From Pelagovum pacificum (lineage in GTDB: Bacteria; Pseudomonadota; Alphaproteobacteria; Rhodobacterales; Rhodobacteraceae), in the NCBI RefSeq assembly GCF_016134045.1, contig NZ_CP065915.1, positions 806,001-870,000 of the forward strand: a DNA stretch of 64,000 nucleotides, given 5' to 3'. Of the stretch, positions 1 to 8,396 are shown in pieces. The notes below the pieces were generated by a model. That model saw only the letters and a list, made by a program, of their open reading frames with translations, ran no database searches and had not been told where the DNA came from. Positions within the stretch are counted from its first letter, which is position 1. The number at the start of each line of letters is the position of its first letter. Both the position numbers and the translations under genes were made by a program.

Positions 1-256
1 CGACGGCGACCGGCCCCTGGGCGGTCGAGATCAGGGTGCCGCGCGCGAAGGCGCTGAACGCATCCTCGAAGGCCGCGATCGCGGGCGCCACGCGGACCAG
101 TTCGCCGATGTCGCCGCTGCGGTCGAGCCACGTCACCTCGTACTTGCGCATCAGCGTGCGCTGGCGCGGTTCGGCGGGATCGGTTGCGGAGGGAAGGGTC
201 GTGGCCTCGTCGAGGTCGGAATCCGACCGGGCGGGCAGTCGAGGGGGAATGGTCAT
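1..256 (-). CDS. Hint-domain protein, N-terminal part (cut by window edge)
   Basis: The gene reads leftwards and runs off the window, so only 85 codons are visible. After a variable, acidic N-terminus it has a block with the key stretches KYEVTWLD and FARGTLISTAQGPVAV. This matches the start of the Hint_2 domain found in many Rhodobacterales proteins, where a self-processing Hint fold begins at the RGTLI segment. The usual Cys is not at the start of that segment, which is common in this subfamily. The ATG at 254-256 has an AAGG-type ribosome site about 10 bases upstream. Function is unknown; such proteins are often large and exported. The family call is recognition by eye on a short fragment. 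Confidence 0.7.
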   Translation of the reverse strand, partial: MTIPPRLPARSDSDLDEATTLPSATDPAEPRQRTLMRKYEVTWLDRSGDIGELVRVAPAIAAFEDAFSAFARGTLISTAQGPVAV

Positions 257-475
257 GCGATCACCTTGCGGTTGGTCACATCTTCTGCCGGCCCCCACCG
301 ACGACGTCCGAGGACGATTACAATATCGAAGTGGAACCAGTCTCTGCCGACACGGCCCGTTGTGTCAAAATTCCAGGCTGCTCGTTCGTGTCTGGTCCGG
401 AAATGCGGGGCAGGAGGCGCGATTGTCGCCGCTCGCGCTACCGTCCCGCCACATTCCGATTCGCTGTTTCCCGGC

Positions 476-649
476 TCAGGCCGAGGCGATGCGGAAGACG
501 CTGGCCTTCGGCGCGTCGGAGGAGTCGCCGCGCAGGCGGCGCTTGGCGATGAAGCTCTCGCGCCGGACGCCACGCTCCCACGGCATGGAAACCTTGGTGC
601 GATCGGCCTCGGACCGGATACGCTCGATGACGCGGCTGACGTCCTTCAT
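476..649 (-). CDS. Small conserved hypothetical protein (57 aa)
   Basis: A 57-residue basic protein starting MKDVSRVIERIRSEADRTKV and ending VFRIASA. I chose the ATG at 647-649 because an AAGG motif lies about 10 bases upstream and the charged helical N-terminus starts there; an in-frame start further upstream would add a low-quality Arg-rich leader. It has no signal peptide or membrane segment. I do not recognise a function. It stands alone between the Hint gene and pgeF, all on the same strand. The 219 bases between it and the Hint gene hold nothing I can name. Confidence 0.55.
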   Translation of the reverse strand: MKDVSRVIERIRSEADRTKVSMPWERGVRRESFIAKRRLRGDSSDAPKASVFRIASA

Positions 650-789
650 GGCTTTGTACCTTCTGCACAGGGGAGGGCGCGTCGTGCGCGCTACCACCCC
701 AATGCAACAGTCACCGGGGGCGAAATTGCGGCGACGCTAGGACAACTTTCTGCCGATCATGGTTGACGACAGGCCCGGAGCGATCGCCG

Positions 790-1545
790 TCAGAGGCGGA
801 TCGCGGCGATCAGGCGCCCGTAATCCGCTTCCCGCTGATGCACGCTGCGACGGTAGCTGAAGAACCGTTCCGGGTCGGAATAGGTGCAGTGGCGCGTCCA
901 GTGCGCCTCGGCCACGCCCGCTTCGCGCAGCCGGTAGAGCCCGAAGGCCGGCAGGTCGAAGTGGTAGCGGTCGCCGTCGCCCGACGCGAAGAAGCGGCCA
1001 TAAGCGTTGTCCGCGTCGATGAAGGTCTCGAGGAACTCAGGTCCGACCTCGTAGGCGCGCTGACTGATGGAGGGGCCGATCGCCGCCGTGATCCGCCCCC
1101 GCTCGGCGCCGAGCGCAACCATCGCGTCGATCGTCGCCTCCAGCACGCCATCAAGCGCCCCGCGCCATCCGGCGTGGGCCGCGCCGATCACGCCGGCCTC
1201 GGCATCGGCGAACAAGACCGGCTGGCAATCGGCCGTCAGCACCGACAGCGCGATCCCCGGTGTCGCGGTGACGAGCGCGTCCGCCCGCGCGACGTCCTCC
1301 GTCGGCGCATCCACCGTGACCACGTCTGCCGAATGGACCTGGCTGACGCCCTGCAGCCGCTCCGGCGGAAGGTCGAACGACAGGGCCACCCGCGCGCGGT
1401 TGATCTTCACCGCCTCGTGCTGGTCGGAACTGCCGAACCCGCAGTTCAGCCCGCGGAATACGCCGGAGGACGCGCCGCCCGCACGGGCGAAGAAGCCGTG
1501 GCGGACCGGCGAGAGCAGGTCGGACGTGATAATGTCCAGCTTCAT
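790..1545 (-). CDS. pgeF: Peptidoglycan editing factor PgeF (YfiH/DUF152 family)
   Basis: A 251-residue cytosolic protein with the family's metal triad visible as H71 (SQVHSADV), C107 (LTADCQPVLFAD) and H124 (GAAHAGWRG). Family members were formerly called multicopper polyphenol oxidases; PgeF is now known to keep non-canonical residues such as L-Ser out of peptidoglycan precursors. It is the last gene of an apparent lgt / methyltransferase / pgeF operon: its ATG overlaps the stop of the methyltransferase gene by 4 bases (ATGA). Length is normal for the family. Confidence 0.9.
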   Translation of the reverse strand: MKLDIITSDLLSPVRHGFFARAGGASSGVFRGLNCGFGSSDQHEAVKINRARVALSFDLPPERLQGVSQVHSADVVTVDAPTEDVARADALVTATPGIALSVLTADCQPVLFADAEAGVIGAAHAGWRGALDGVLEATIDAMVALGAERGRITAAIGPSISQRAYEVGPEFLETFIDADNAYGRFFASGDGDRYHFDLPAFGLYRLREAGVAEAHWTRHCTYSDPERFFSYRRSVHQREADYGRLIAAIRL

Positions 1546-2600
1546 GTCATAAGGCCCGGAGGCGGTGCCGCGGTCGTCGGATAAATCCCCATCACCTTGA
1601 AAAGGTGACCCATCTCGGCGGGGTGGGTCAAGCGGCGGTGCGCGGCGATATGCTCGCCGAGGGCGCCGCCGCTCAACGAGGCGGCAAGCGTCCGTGCCCG
1701 GTCCGCAATGCCGAGCCGTTCGAGAAAGACCCCTTGAGGGACCGGCTCCGTGGCCGCTGCGGGGGCTGCGGCAGCGGCGATCGGGCGGAAGTCGACATGC
1801 GCCGTCAGGTCCGCTTCGCCCGGTGCCTCGAGCACCTTCACCTTCCGGTGATGCGAGATCGCCTGCAGCGTGTCGCCGGTCTGGCCCCAGTCGCCGTAGT
1901 CCACGATTAGCGCCGCGCCGCCGTGCGCCTCGATTCGCCGGCCGATCTCGGCGGCCATCGGCTCCGCGGTGGCGCAGAGCTCGACCATGTCGCCCTCCTC
2001 GGTGTCCGCCAGCCGGCCCTCGAGCGCGGCGAGCGGCGCGGGCGGGGACAGCCCGAAGGCCAGCGTGCCCTCCGTCTCTCCGATCACCCGTTCGCGCCAG
2101 CCATTCCCCTCGCGCAGGAACTGGCGGACGGGGAGGGCATCGAAGAACTCGTTGGCGATGAGGAACAGCGGCGCCTCGGGCAGGTCCGCGACATGGTCGT
2201 GCCAGTTCGCCGTGCCCAGTCGCTCCGCCTGCGCGGCGCGCATGGCGGGCGAGGTCTCCACGAGATGCAGGCGGATCGCGTCGCGGAAGCCCGGCACACC
2301 GCGCGTAGCGCGCAGGATGTCCTGCATCAGCGTGCCGCGACCCGGGCCGAGCTCCGCCAGCACGATCTCCGACGGCGCGCCCTGGTCAAGCCAGCTTTGC
2401 GCCAGCGCCAGCCCGGTGAGCTCACCGAACATCTGGCTGATCTCGGGCGCGGTGGTGAAATGCCCCCGTGCGCCGAGCGGATCAGCGCGGGTGTAGACGC
2501 CATGTTCGGGGTGCGACAGGCAATAGGCCATGTAGTCGGCCACCGTCAGCGGCCCCGTCAGCGCGATCTGCCGCAGCAGGAGATCGCGCAGCGCACTCAT
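1542..2600 (-). CDS. SAM-dependent methyltransferase, MidA/NDUFAF7 family
   Basis: A 352-residue class I methyltransferase of the DUF185 (MidA/NDUFAF7) family. In order: an N-terminal helical part with the family signature [15 protein letters not shown], the stretch [16 protein letters not shown], the SAM-binding loop [16 protein letters not shown] around residue 85, and [14 protein letters not shown], typical of the family. The mitochondrial homologue methylates an arginine of complex I subunit NDUFS2; a similar role in bacterial complex I assembly is plausible but not shown here. The frame stays open upstream through lgt, but the ATG at 2598-2600 overlaps the lgt stop by 4 bases and begins the family N-terminus ([12 protein letters not shown]). 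Confidence 0.88.
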   Translation of the reverse strand: MSALRDLLLRQIALTGPLTVADYMAYCLSHPEHGVYTRADPLGARGHFTTAPEISQMFGELTGLALAQSWLDQGAPSEIVLAELGPGRGTLMQDILRATRGVPGFRDAIRLHLVETSPAMRAAQAERLGTANWHDHVADLPEAPLFLIANEFFDALPVRQFLREGNGWRERVIGETEGTLAFGLSPPAPLAALEGRLADTEEGDMVELCATAEPMAAEIGRRIEAHGGAALIVDYGDWGQTGDTLQAISHHRKVKVLEAPGEADLTAHVDFRPIAAAAAPAAATEPVPQGVFLERLGIADRARTLAASLSGGALGEHIAAHRRLTHPAEMGHLFKVMGIYPTTAAPPPGLMT

Positions 2601-3499
2601 GCCGCCGCCGTCCCGCGCGACGCCCGCAAGCCCCACCAGATCGTCAGCAGACCGACGATCACCATTGGCAGCGACAGCAGCTGGCCCATCGACAGCCCGG
2701 CCCCGGCGAGTTGCACGACGTAACCCATCGGGTTGTCCGGCGTGATGAACTGCGGATCGGCCTGCCGGAACAGCTCCACGAACATGCGTGACAGGCCGTA
2801 GCCGGTCAGGAAGACCCCGGTCGTGACCCACGGCCGCTTCGTCCAGCGGTAGGCAAAAACGCTGACGAGCAGGATCGTGCCGAGCAGCAGCCCCTCGAGA
2901 CCCGCCTCGTAGATCTGCGACGGGTGACGGGCGCAGAGCCCCTCTATGGCGGGGCAGTCCTGCGCCGCCGCGCCGGGGAAGATCACGCCCCACGGCAGGT
3001 CCGTCGGACGTCCCCACAGCTCGGCATTGATGAAGTTGGAAAGCCGGCCGAGCATCAGCCCCACAGGCGTGGCCAGCGCCAGCAGATCGGCGATCGACCC
3101 GAGCGGCGCGCGATGCTTGCGCGAGGCATAGACCACCGCTGCCACGACACCGAGGAAGCCGCCGTGGAACGCCATCCCGCCCTGCCAGATCATCGGGATC
3201 TCGAGCGGATTCTGCAGGTAGTAGTCCGGCCTGTAGAACAGCACGAATCCGAGCCGTCCGCCGACGATCACGCCGATGATGATCCACGTCAGCAGATCCT
3301 CGACCTGCGACTCCGTCATCGGCGCGGTATTGCCCGGGAACAGCTTGGGACGGCGGATCGCCGCGATCACGATGCGCCAGCCGATGAGGATGCCGGCGAT
3401 ATAGGCCAGCGCGTACCAACGGAGCGCGAACTCCATGCCGAAAAGGGAGACGGAGAAGACCTCGGGCCTCAGCCAGTCGGGAAAGGGAATGCCTGTCAT
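2597..3499 (-). CDS. lgt: Prolipoprotein diacylglyceryl transferase Lgt
   Basis: A 300-residue inner-membrane enzyme that moves diacylglycerol from phosphatidylglycerol to the lipobox cysteine of prolipoproteins, the first step of lipoprotein maturation. About seven hydrophobic segments are visible. The family signature is present: FHGGFLG in the middle, then [20 protein letters not shown] near residue 155, which carries the conserved Arg and Asn. It starts a three-gene unit with the MidA-like methyltransferase and pgeF, with 4-base overlaps between neighbours. A substrate, the lipoprotein at 10121, lies in the same window. Confidence 0.96.
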   Translation of the reverse strand: MTGIPFPDWLRPEVFSVSLFGMEFALRWYALAYIAGILIGWRIVIAAIRRPKLFPGNTAPMTESQVEDLLTWIIIGVIVGGRLGFVLFYRPDYYLQNPLEIPMIWQGGMAFHGGFLGVVAAVVYASRKHRAPLGSIADLLALATPVGLMLGRLSNFINAELWGRPTDLPWGVIFPGAAAQDCPAIEGLCARHPSQIYEAGLEGLLLGTILLVSVFAYRWTKRPWVTTGVFLTGYGLSRMFVELFRQADPQFITPDNPMGYVVQLAGAGLSMGQLLSLPMVIVGLLTIWWGLRASRGTAAA

Positions 3500-3601
3500 G
3501 GCGGTTCTCGTCCTTCAGCGCGGGGCCGGTGTCAACTGCCCGCCTTGTTGGCGGGCGCGATGCGGCCCATATAGGGGGCACGCATGACCGGAGGCTGACA
3601 T

Positions 3602-3847
3602 ATGCAGACCAGAGGCAAGATCTTCGACGACATCTCGCAGCTGATGACCAACGCGATGGGCGTGGCTCAGGGAGCGCGGGAAGAGGCCGAGACGGCCTTC
3701 AAGGGCATGGTCGACCGCTGGTTGGCCGACCGCGACTTCGTCACCCGTGAGGAATTCGAGGCCGTGCGCGGCATGGCCCAGAAGGCGCGCGAAGAGAACG
3801 AGGCGCTGAAAGCCCGGCTCGACGCGCTCGAGGCGAAGTCCTCCTGA
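3602..3847 (+). CDS. ubiK: Ubiquinone biosynthesis accessory factor UbiK (YqiC/BMFP family)
   Basis: An 81-residue protein with the BMFP layout: an amphipathic N-terminal helix (GKIFDDISQLMTNAMGVAQG), the centre DRDFVTREEFEAV, and a C-terminal coiled-coil helix rich in Glu, Lys and Leu. UbiK helps the ubiquinone-synthesis complex at the membrane in proteobacteria, and family members can fuse membranes in vitro. It is transcribed divergently from lgt. The ATG at 3602 is preceded by a GGAGG-like site. Confidence 0.88.
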   Translation: MQTRGKIFDDISQLMTNAMGVAQGAREEAETAFKGMVDRWLADRDFVTREEFEAVRGMAQKAREENEALKARLDALEAKSS

Positions 3848-3868
3848 CCGGCCTTCAGGCCCTGTAAA

Positions 3869-3899
3869 CCATCGGGTCTCGATTTCGTTGACCCGGTGG
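3869..3899. terminator. Hairpin downstream of ubiK
   Basis: The 10-base arms at 3869-3878 and 3890-3899 pair at nine positions around an 11-base loop. There is no clear T-run on either side, so this is a possible structured 3' end for ubiK rather than a classic terminator. The rest of 3848-4100 holds nothing else I can name. Confidence 0.35.
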
Positions 3900-4100
3900 C
3901 ACCGATCCTCCAGAACCTCTCACGACGGGCCGGCATGACGCGGGTCCGGGCGCCGGCGCGGCCACACGGCCCGCGAAACGGACGCGGACGATCCTGAACG
4001 GTCGTCGTTTTTCCGACATTCGTCCGGCGCAGCCGGTAACCGGGGCGTTGATGCCTCCGGTGCCGACTCTCCTGCGCTATCTGGAGGGAGGTATCGTGCG

Positions 4101-4790
4101 ATGCGTGTCCTTGTCGGGGCATGGTCCTGGAGGGGCGTTGCCCACGCTCTCGAACTGCGCCGCGAAGGTTTCGCGGTGACGCAGGCCGACACTCCTGACG
4201 ACCTTCTTCTGTTGGCCGATGGCGGTGGTGCCGACGCGGTCTTGCTCTGGTCCGATGTCCCCGGCACCGCCGCCGCAGGGCTGGTTGCGCCCCTCGCCGG
4301 GCGACGCCCGGTCCTAGTGCTGGGCTGTCCCGGCGACGGAGATGAGGGTGCGGCCTGCTACGCTGCCGGTGCTTTCGCCGTGCTGGACCGCGCCGGCGCG
4401 GCCGAGGTCGCGGCCCGCCTGCGCGCGGCGGTCATGCGCAGGGCGGGTCACACGCCGCCACGTATCGCGTTCGGCGGCCTCGTCATCGACGTGATGGCGC
4501 GCACCGTCACCATCCCCGCGGGGAAGGTCCCGCTGTCTCCGCTGCAGTACCAGATGGTCGAACGGCTCGCGCTGGCCAGCGGTACGGTGGTCAGCCGGGA
4601 CGCGTTGCTCGACCATCTCTACGGTGGTGAACAGGAACCGTCGCACCGGGTGCTCGACACGTTCCTGCATGACGTGCGCCGCCGCATCTGCGCGGCGGGC
4701 GGGCAGGGCTCGTTGATCGAGACGGTTCGTGGCCAGGGGTTCCGGCTCGCCAGGACCACGACCCCTGACCTGTCGCTGCTGGCCGGTTAG
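4101..4790 (+). CDS. Atypical OmpR-type response regulator with degenerate receiver
   Basis: A 229-residue protein: a receiver-like N-terminal half (about 1-115) and a winged-helix trans_reg_C DNA-binding half (about 125-220) with LSPLQYQMVERLAL, SRDALLDHLYG, VLDTFLHDVRRRI and a typical RGQGFRL wing. The receiver looks inactive. The N-terminal acidic pair is missing (the protein starts MRVLVGAWSW), and the segment that should hold the phosphoacceptor reads AVLLWSDVPG, with Trp at the expected Asp place. The conserved Lys appears as Arg (VLDR). It probably works without phosphorylation or with another input. No histidine kinase is adjacent. An AGGGAGG ribosome site precedes the ATG. Targets are unknown. 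Confidence 0.8.
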   Translation: MRVLVGAWSWRGVAHALELRREGFAVTQADTPDDLLLLADGGGADAVLLWSDVPGTAAAGLVAPLAGRRPVLVLGCPGDGDEGAACYAAGAFAVLDRAGAAEVAARLRAAVMRRAGHTPPRIAFGGLVIDVMARTVTIPAGKVPLSPLQYQMVERLALASGTVVSRDALLDHLYGGEQEPSHRVLDTFLHDVRRRICAAGGQGSLIETVRGQGFRLARTTTPDLSLLAG

Positions 4791-4870
4791 GCGCAGCCGC
4801 GGGGCCGACGGGTCAGATCGGAGGTACCGAGCAAACACCTGGCCCGCCAGTTACTCGCCGGCCCCGATAA

Positions 4871-4892
4871 GCCCGGCCGCCATCGGCCGGGC
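4871..4892 (-). terminator. Hairpin downstream of the M42 peptidase gene
   Basis: Perfect 9-base GC arms at 4871-4879 and 4884-4892 with a 4-base loop lie just past the peptidase stop on the minus strand. Only a short TTAT follows, so this is a weak intrinsic terminator. Confidence 0.5.
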
Positions 4893-4899
4893 CTGCCGT

Positions 4900-5931
4900 T
4901 CAGAAGGACTCGATATAGGCGGCGAGGATGTCGCGCGCCGCTTCGAGGTCGGACTTGTGGATCATCTCGGTCACGGTGTGGATGTAGCGCGTGCCGACCG
5001 TGATCCCGAAGGCCTTCGCCCCGGCCGCGGCCTGCTGCGCCGCCGCACCGTCCTGCCCGCCAGCGCGAAGCATCGTGCGCTGGAAGGGGATGCCCTTGGC
5101 TTTCGCCAGCGCGTCGATCTCGGCCACCAGCCCCTTGTCGGAGATGAAGCTCCCGTCACGGATATGAAGGCCGAAGCCCTCGCCCTGCACCGTGGTGCGG
5201 TCCTGCTCCGGCACGCCGGGCGTGTCGCAGGACAGCGTGACGTCGATGCCGATCCCGATGTCGGGCCGCACCTTGAACGCCGCCGTGCGTGCACCACGCA
5301 GGCCGACTTCCTCTTGAGTTGTGAAGACCACGTGGATCTCCGCGCCGCGCTTGTCCTTCGCCGCCGCGCGGACCGCCTCGATGCCGAGCCAGCAGGCCAC
5401 CCGGTTGTCGAGCGCCTTGGAGACGAACTTTTCGCCCATCTCGAGGAACGGTTCGTCCATCACGACGTAGTCGCCCACCTCGACCTTGTCTTTCGCCGCC
5501 GCGCCGAGCCCGGTGTCGATGTAGAAGTCCGCGACTTCGGGGACCTTCTTGCGATCTTCGGGGGCGGAGATGTGGATCGGTTTGCCGCCGGGGTTCATCA
5601 CCGCCTTCAGGTCGCCGTCCGCCGTGCAGACCAGCACCCGGCGCGAGAACAGGTTGCGCGGGTCGAAGCCGCCGACCGGCTGCACGTAGACGAAGCCCTT
5701 GTCGGAGACGTGGTTCACGAGGAACCCGATCTCGTCCATGTGGCAGAGCATCATGACTTTCGGCGCGCCGTCCTTGTCGGCCTTGCGCACGCAGTGGAGC
5801 GAGCCCATCGCGTCGGTGCTCACCTCGTCGAAGAGCCCCTCGATCTCGGTCTCGATCAGCGCGCGGACGCGCTCCTCGTGGCCGGGCACGCCGGGGGTCT
5901 CGCAGAGTCGCTTGAGAAGATCGGTATTCAT
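4900..5931 (-). CDS. M42-family aminopeptidase (dinuclear metallopeptidase)
   Basis: A 343-residue cytosolic peptidase of the M42 (glutamyl/tetrahedral aminopeptidase) family. The expected metal-site residues are visible: H64 and D66 (MLCHMDEIG), D175 (SKALDNRVACW), E207-E208 (FTTQEEVGLRGA), D230 (GIGIDVTLS) and H318 (YIHTVTEM). D66 and E207 are the expected catalytic pair. These enzymes remove N-terminal residues from peptides, often as dodecamers. The start is the ATG at 5929-5931, with a GGAG site upstream. It is monocistronic and transcribed away from the YbjN gene. Confidence 0.92.
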   Translation of the reverse strand: MNTDLLKRLCETPGVPGHEERVRALIETEIEGLFDEVSTDAMGSLHCVRKADKDGAPKVMMLCHMDEIGFLVNHVSDKGFVYVQPVGGFDPRNLFSRRVLVCTADGDLKAVMNPGGKPIHISAPEDRKKVPEVADFYIDTGLGAAAKDKVEVGDYVVMDEPFLEMGEKFVSKALDNRVACWLGIEAVRAAAKDKRGAEIHVVFTTQEEVGLRGARTAAFKVRPDIGIGIDVTLSCDTPGVPEQDRTTVQGEGFGLHIRDGSFISDKGLVAEIDALAKAKGIPFQRTMLRAGGQDGAAAQQAAAGAKAFGITVGTRYIHTVTEMIHKSDLEAARDILAAYIESF

Positions 5932-6253
5932 GGGAGGGGCTCCTTTCGCGCGCGATCCTGCACCGCGGGGCAGGGAGGCTCAATAGCCCCGGCCGCTTGA
6001 CCCAACGGACCCGCTGTCATCGTCCCGTCATCCTGTCGTAATGCTCGCGTCGCCGGACGACCAGATCGCGGCCTGTCAGGGCCCGAAACCCCAAAATACT
6101 GTGGACATCCACAAGAAATTGCTGGACAGGGCCGCCGAACCAGTCTCACCATATGTAGTGAGGAGGCTGGCAACGCACCGCCTCCCTAGAGCAGCCATCT
6201 AGCGCTTGGGGCGCTGCCAATCTTGCCCCACGCTGGAGATACAGGAGGCCCAC
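5932..6253. other. Divergent intergenic region, M42 peptidase / YbjN
   Basis: A 322-base stretch with no convincing coding frame. It must hold the promoters of the two divergent genes. One short palindrome is visible at 6100-6113 (TGTGGA-CA-TCCACA), a possible regulator site. I could not assign a regulator. Confidence 0.5.
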
Positions 6254-6754
6254 ATGGCGCTGACCGAGCACATTTCGAGCGACGACATTCATCCCATCGA
6301 CCTCGTCGAGCATATCGCCGAGCATTACGACTGGGAGTTCGATCGCATCGGCGACGACCAGATCGCGATGGCGGTCGAGGGCCAGTGGCGCACCTACTCG
6401 ATCACGCTCGCCTGGTCGGCGTTCGACGAGACGCTGCGCCTGATCTGCACCTTCGAGATGGAGCCGCCCGAGCACCGCATCCCGGCGCTCTACGAAGTGC
6501 TCAACCATGCCAACGACCTCTGCTGGTCGGGCGCCTTCACCTACTGGGCCGAGCAGAAGCTGATGGTCTGGCGCTACGGCCTCGTCCTGTCGGGCGAGCA
6601 GATCGCCGGCCCCGAGCAGATCGACACGCTGATCGGCGCCGCCGTCACCTCCGCCGAGCGCTTCTACCCTGCGTTCCAACTGGTCACATGGGCCGATCGC
6701 GATCCCAAGGACGCAGTGCAGATCGCCATCGCCGAGGCCTACGGCACCGCCTGA
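6254..6754 (+). CDS. YbjN domain-containing protein
   Basis: A 166-residue acidic protein of the YbjN / type III secretion chaperone-like fold, common in Alphaproteobacteria. Typical stretches are YDWEFDRIGDDQIAMAVEG, FEMEPPEHRIPALYEVLNHAND and FTYWAEQKLMVWRYGL. The ATG at 6254 is chosen over an upstream in-frame ATG because an AGGAGG site lies 7 bases before it. Molecular function is not established; E. coli YbjN affects motility and stress traits. It appears monocistronic and lies just before the AT-rich Shedu island. Confidence 0.85.
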   Translation: MALTEHISSDDIHPIDLVEHIAEHYDWEFDRIGDDQIAMAVEGQWRTYSITLAWSAFDETLRLICTFEMEPPEHRIPALYEVLNHANDLCWSGAFTYWAEQKLMVWRYGLVLSGEQIAGPEQIDTLIGAAVTSAERFYPAFQLVTWADRDPKDAVQIAIAEAYGTA

Positions 6755-6823
6755 GCGGGGAGGTGCGTCGGGGAGGTGCAGTGGTGGCCTGCCTCTGCGC
6801 TAGGCGTTAGTTTGAGAACCACT

Positions 6824-6860
6824 ATAGGGCTCGGGGCGCAATGACCGCTTCGAGCCCTAT
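6824..6860. repeat. Inverted repeat at the 3' edge of the Shedu gene
   Basis: Perfect 10-base arms at 6824-6833 (ATAGGGCTCG) and 6851-6860 enclose 17 bases. The structure begins about 50 bases past the Shedu stop on its strand, so it could form the 3' end of that transcript. It has no T-run. It also sits near the left boundary of the base-composition shift, so it may be a relic of insertion. Confidence 0.45.
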
Positions 6861-6909
6861 TTGCTTGATGCAGCTCGTTGCACAAGCCGCTTTACAGGAC
6901 ACGTGGCCA

Positions 6910-8100
6910 TTAAAAGAGAATCTCGTCTTCGTCCTGAGGTTCGATAGACACCCCCGAATTTTCTGTATGCTCAACGATGAACCGAGCTCGTTCGTACAAC
7001 TCGTCAAAGGTGATGATTTTTGGTTGGCGCAGATTCCGGCGGAAGCCCTCGAAAGCTTGATAACGCGATGCGTTCACACCTTTTTCGGTCTTAAACTGAT
7101 CGAGGCTGCCGACTACTAGAAATGATCGAGGCTGAACCGCCATCAACTCTTCCCCGGTCGGGTTGCCTTGCTCGTCGAAAAAGCGATGGTATGTGTCTAA
7201 CTCATTAGTAGCGGCACGCAACGTCTCTTGGCATTGCGCCACTGCACCACTTAGTTCCGCAGAAGGTGCCCACGTGCCACGGCGGTATTCGTTCTCTTTT
7301 AAAAGTCCGGTTTCGCTTTTCTTGATTTCAACAAGGCAAAGTGCACTAACAGCGGCACGGGTCTTCATGATGCCGTCTGGAACCTTTCCCGGCCCAGCCA
7401 CACTGGATCCACGGATCGTTTGTTGAAGTTTGCGCTCATCCAACCCTGTAGTGAAGATGTAGCTAAGGCCGTAGCCAAAAATCCACTGATTGCGTTCAAA
7501 GAAGTTTTGCCAAGTACTTTCCGAGATGCTCACGCCAGAATCTAGCATTTCTGAGAACGCTTTCAGCTCCTTGCGGCGATATGCGAGCGCAATCACGTCT
7601 TCGGTGGTAATCTGGCTACGTGCAAATTCGGCAACGAGTCCAGGCCGTTCTTCAAGAAGTTTGCGAGCTTCAGCGTCCGGCATGTGGACCAAACGCAAGT
7701 CAGCCTCATTCACGTTGAATTTGCCAGACTCAGGAATTTCCAAGCGCTGGATATTGTTTAGAAACTCTAACAACTTAGAAACCTGCTCGCCATATAACAC
7801 GACCTGATCACCTATGGGGTTTCCGGTTTTGGTACTCCAACGCTGAATGTGAAGATGGGTAATTCTCCTCCCATCCTCGATAAACCGAGCCTGAATCTGC
7901 TGGATGCCCGTATCTGTTTCATGTAGAACGAACTCACCACCATCCTTGATAAGCTCTTTCAACGGCCCAGCCTCGAACCTTTTCCAGCCGCGCCTGTAAA
8001 CGGTTTCTTTGCCGGGGTACTTGAAACCCTTCGATATATAGAGCTTATCTGGATCTCGATTTTTGGCATACTCAAATTCCTCAAAATCAATTTCTGACAT
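6910..8100 (-). CDS. Shedu-family anti-phage nuclease (DUF4263, SduA-like)
   Basis: A 396-residue protein whose C-terminal half (about 190-380) looks like the DUF4263 / Shedu nuclease domain. Family-typical parts are STWQNFFERNQWIFGYGLSY, then a PD-(D/E)xK site seen as D242 (VPDGIMK), E258 and K260 (LVEIKKSE), then LSGAVAQCQETL and a late FLVVGSLDQF strand. The N-terminal half (about 1-180) is a variable region, as in other Shedu proteins, and may sense the trigger. Single-gene Shedu systems protect against phages by DNA cleavage. Base composition is much lower in GC (about 43-52% in lines I counted, against about 66% around it), a sign of transfer. The start at 8100 (MSEIDFEEFEY) has only a weak GGAATGG site; an in-frame start 60 bases upstream is possible. 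Confidence 0.8.
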   Translation of the reverse strand: MSEIDFEEFEYAKNRDPDKLYISKGFKYPGKETVYRRGWKRFEAGPLKELIKDGGEFVLHETDTGIQQIQARFIEDGRRITHLHIQRWSTKTGNPIGDQVVLYGEQVSKLLEFLNNIQRLEIPESGKFNVNEADLRLVHMPDAEARKLLEERPGLVAEFARSQITTEDVIALAYRRKELKAFSEMLDSGVSISESTWQNFFERNQWIFGYGLSYIFTTGLDERKLQQTIRGSSVAGPGKVPDGIMKTRAAVSALCLVEIKKSETGLLKENEYRRGTWAPSAELSGAVAQCQETLRAATNELDTYHRFFDEQGNPTGEELMAVQPRSFLVVGSLDQFKTEKGVNASRYQAFEGFRRNLRQPKIITFDELYERARFIVEHTENSGVSIEPQDEDEILF

Positions 8101-8396
8101 GAACCATTCCGGAAATCCCGTTTGTCGCGGGCGATACAATCTTAGCGGGCAACGAAGCAAGAAAAGGATACATGCGCCACACTAGGTTTCTGTGCTGGTC
8201 AGCGATCTGACGTCGTCTGTAATGAAGCCGACTTCTAGTTTGCGTACACCAACGTCCGCTCAGCCCGCACACCCGACCTCCCCATCAACCACGGACCCGA
8301 CAAGCCGGCCAAAAAGCACTCATACGTGTCGCGAACGGCCATTGCCTCCCCCCCGCACCTCGTTATCGTGACGCCGGACACGGGCAGGGGCGACAG
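8101..8396. other. Intergenic region between the Shedu and soxB genes
   Basis: About 296 bases that return from AT-rich to GC-rich composition near 8230. It must contain the Shedu promoter (minus) and the soxB promoter (plus). I see no gene, repeat pair or attachment-site duplication. A short minus-strand frame around 8235-8340 has protein-like composition but matches nothing I know. Confidence 0.4.

Noticed and set aside
1542..3581. A 679-residue reading of the methyltransferase frame reaching through lgt
   Set aside because: The upstream part overlaps lgt out of frame and has no family similarity; the start at 2600 fits the family and the 4-base overlap.
4729..6000. A long plus-strand frame opposite the M42 peptidase gene
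   Set aside because: The minus-strand peptidase has all its metal ligands; the plus frame is His/Arg/Asp-rich antisense sequence.
6755..8396. A prophage or mobile element around the Shedu gene
   Set aside because: No integrase, transposase, tRNA or flanking direct repeats are visible; only composition and one inverted repeat support transfer.
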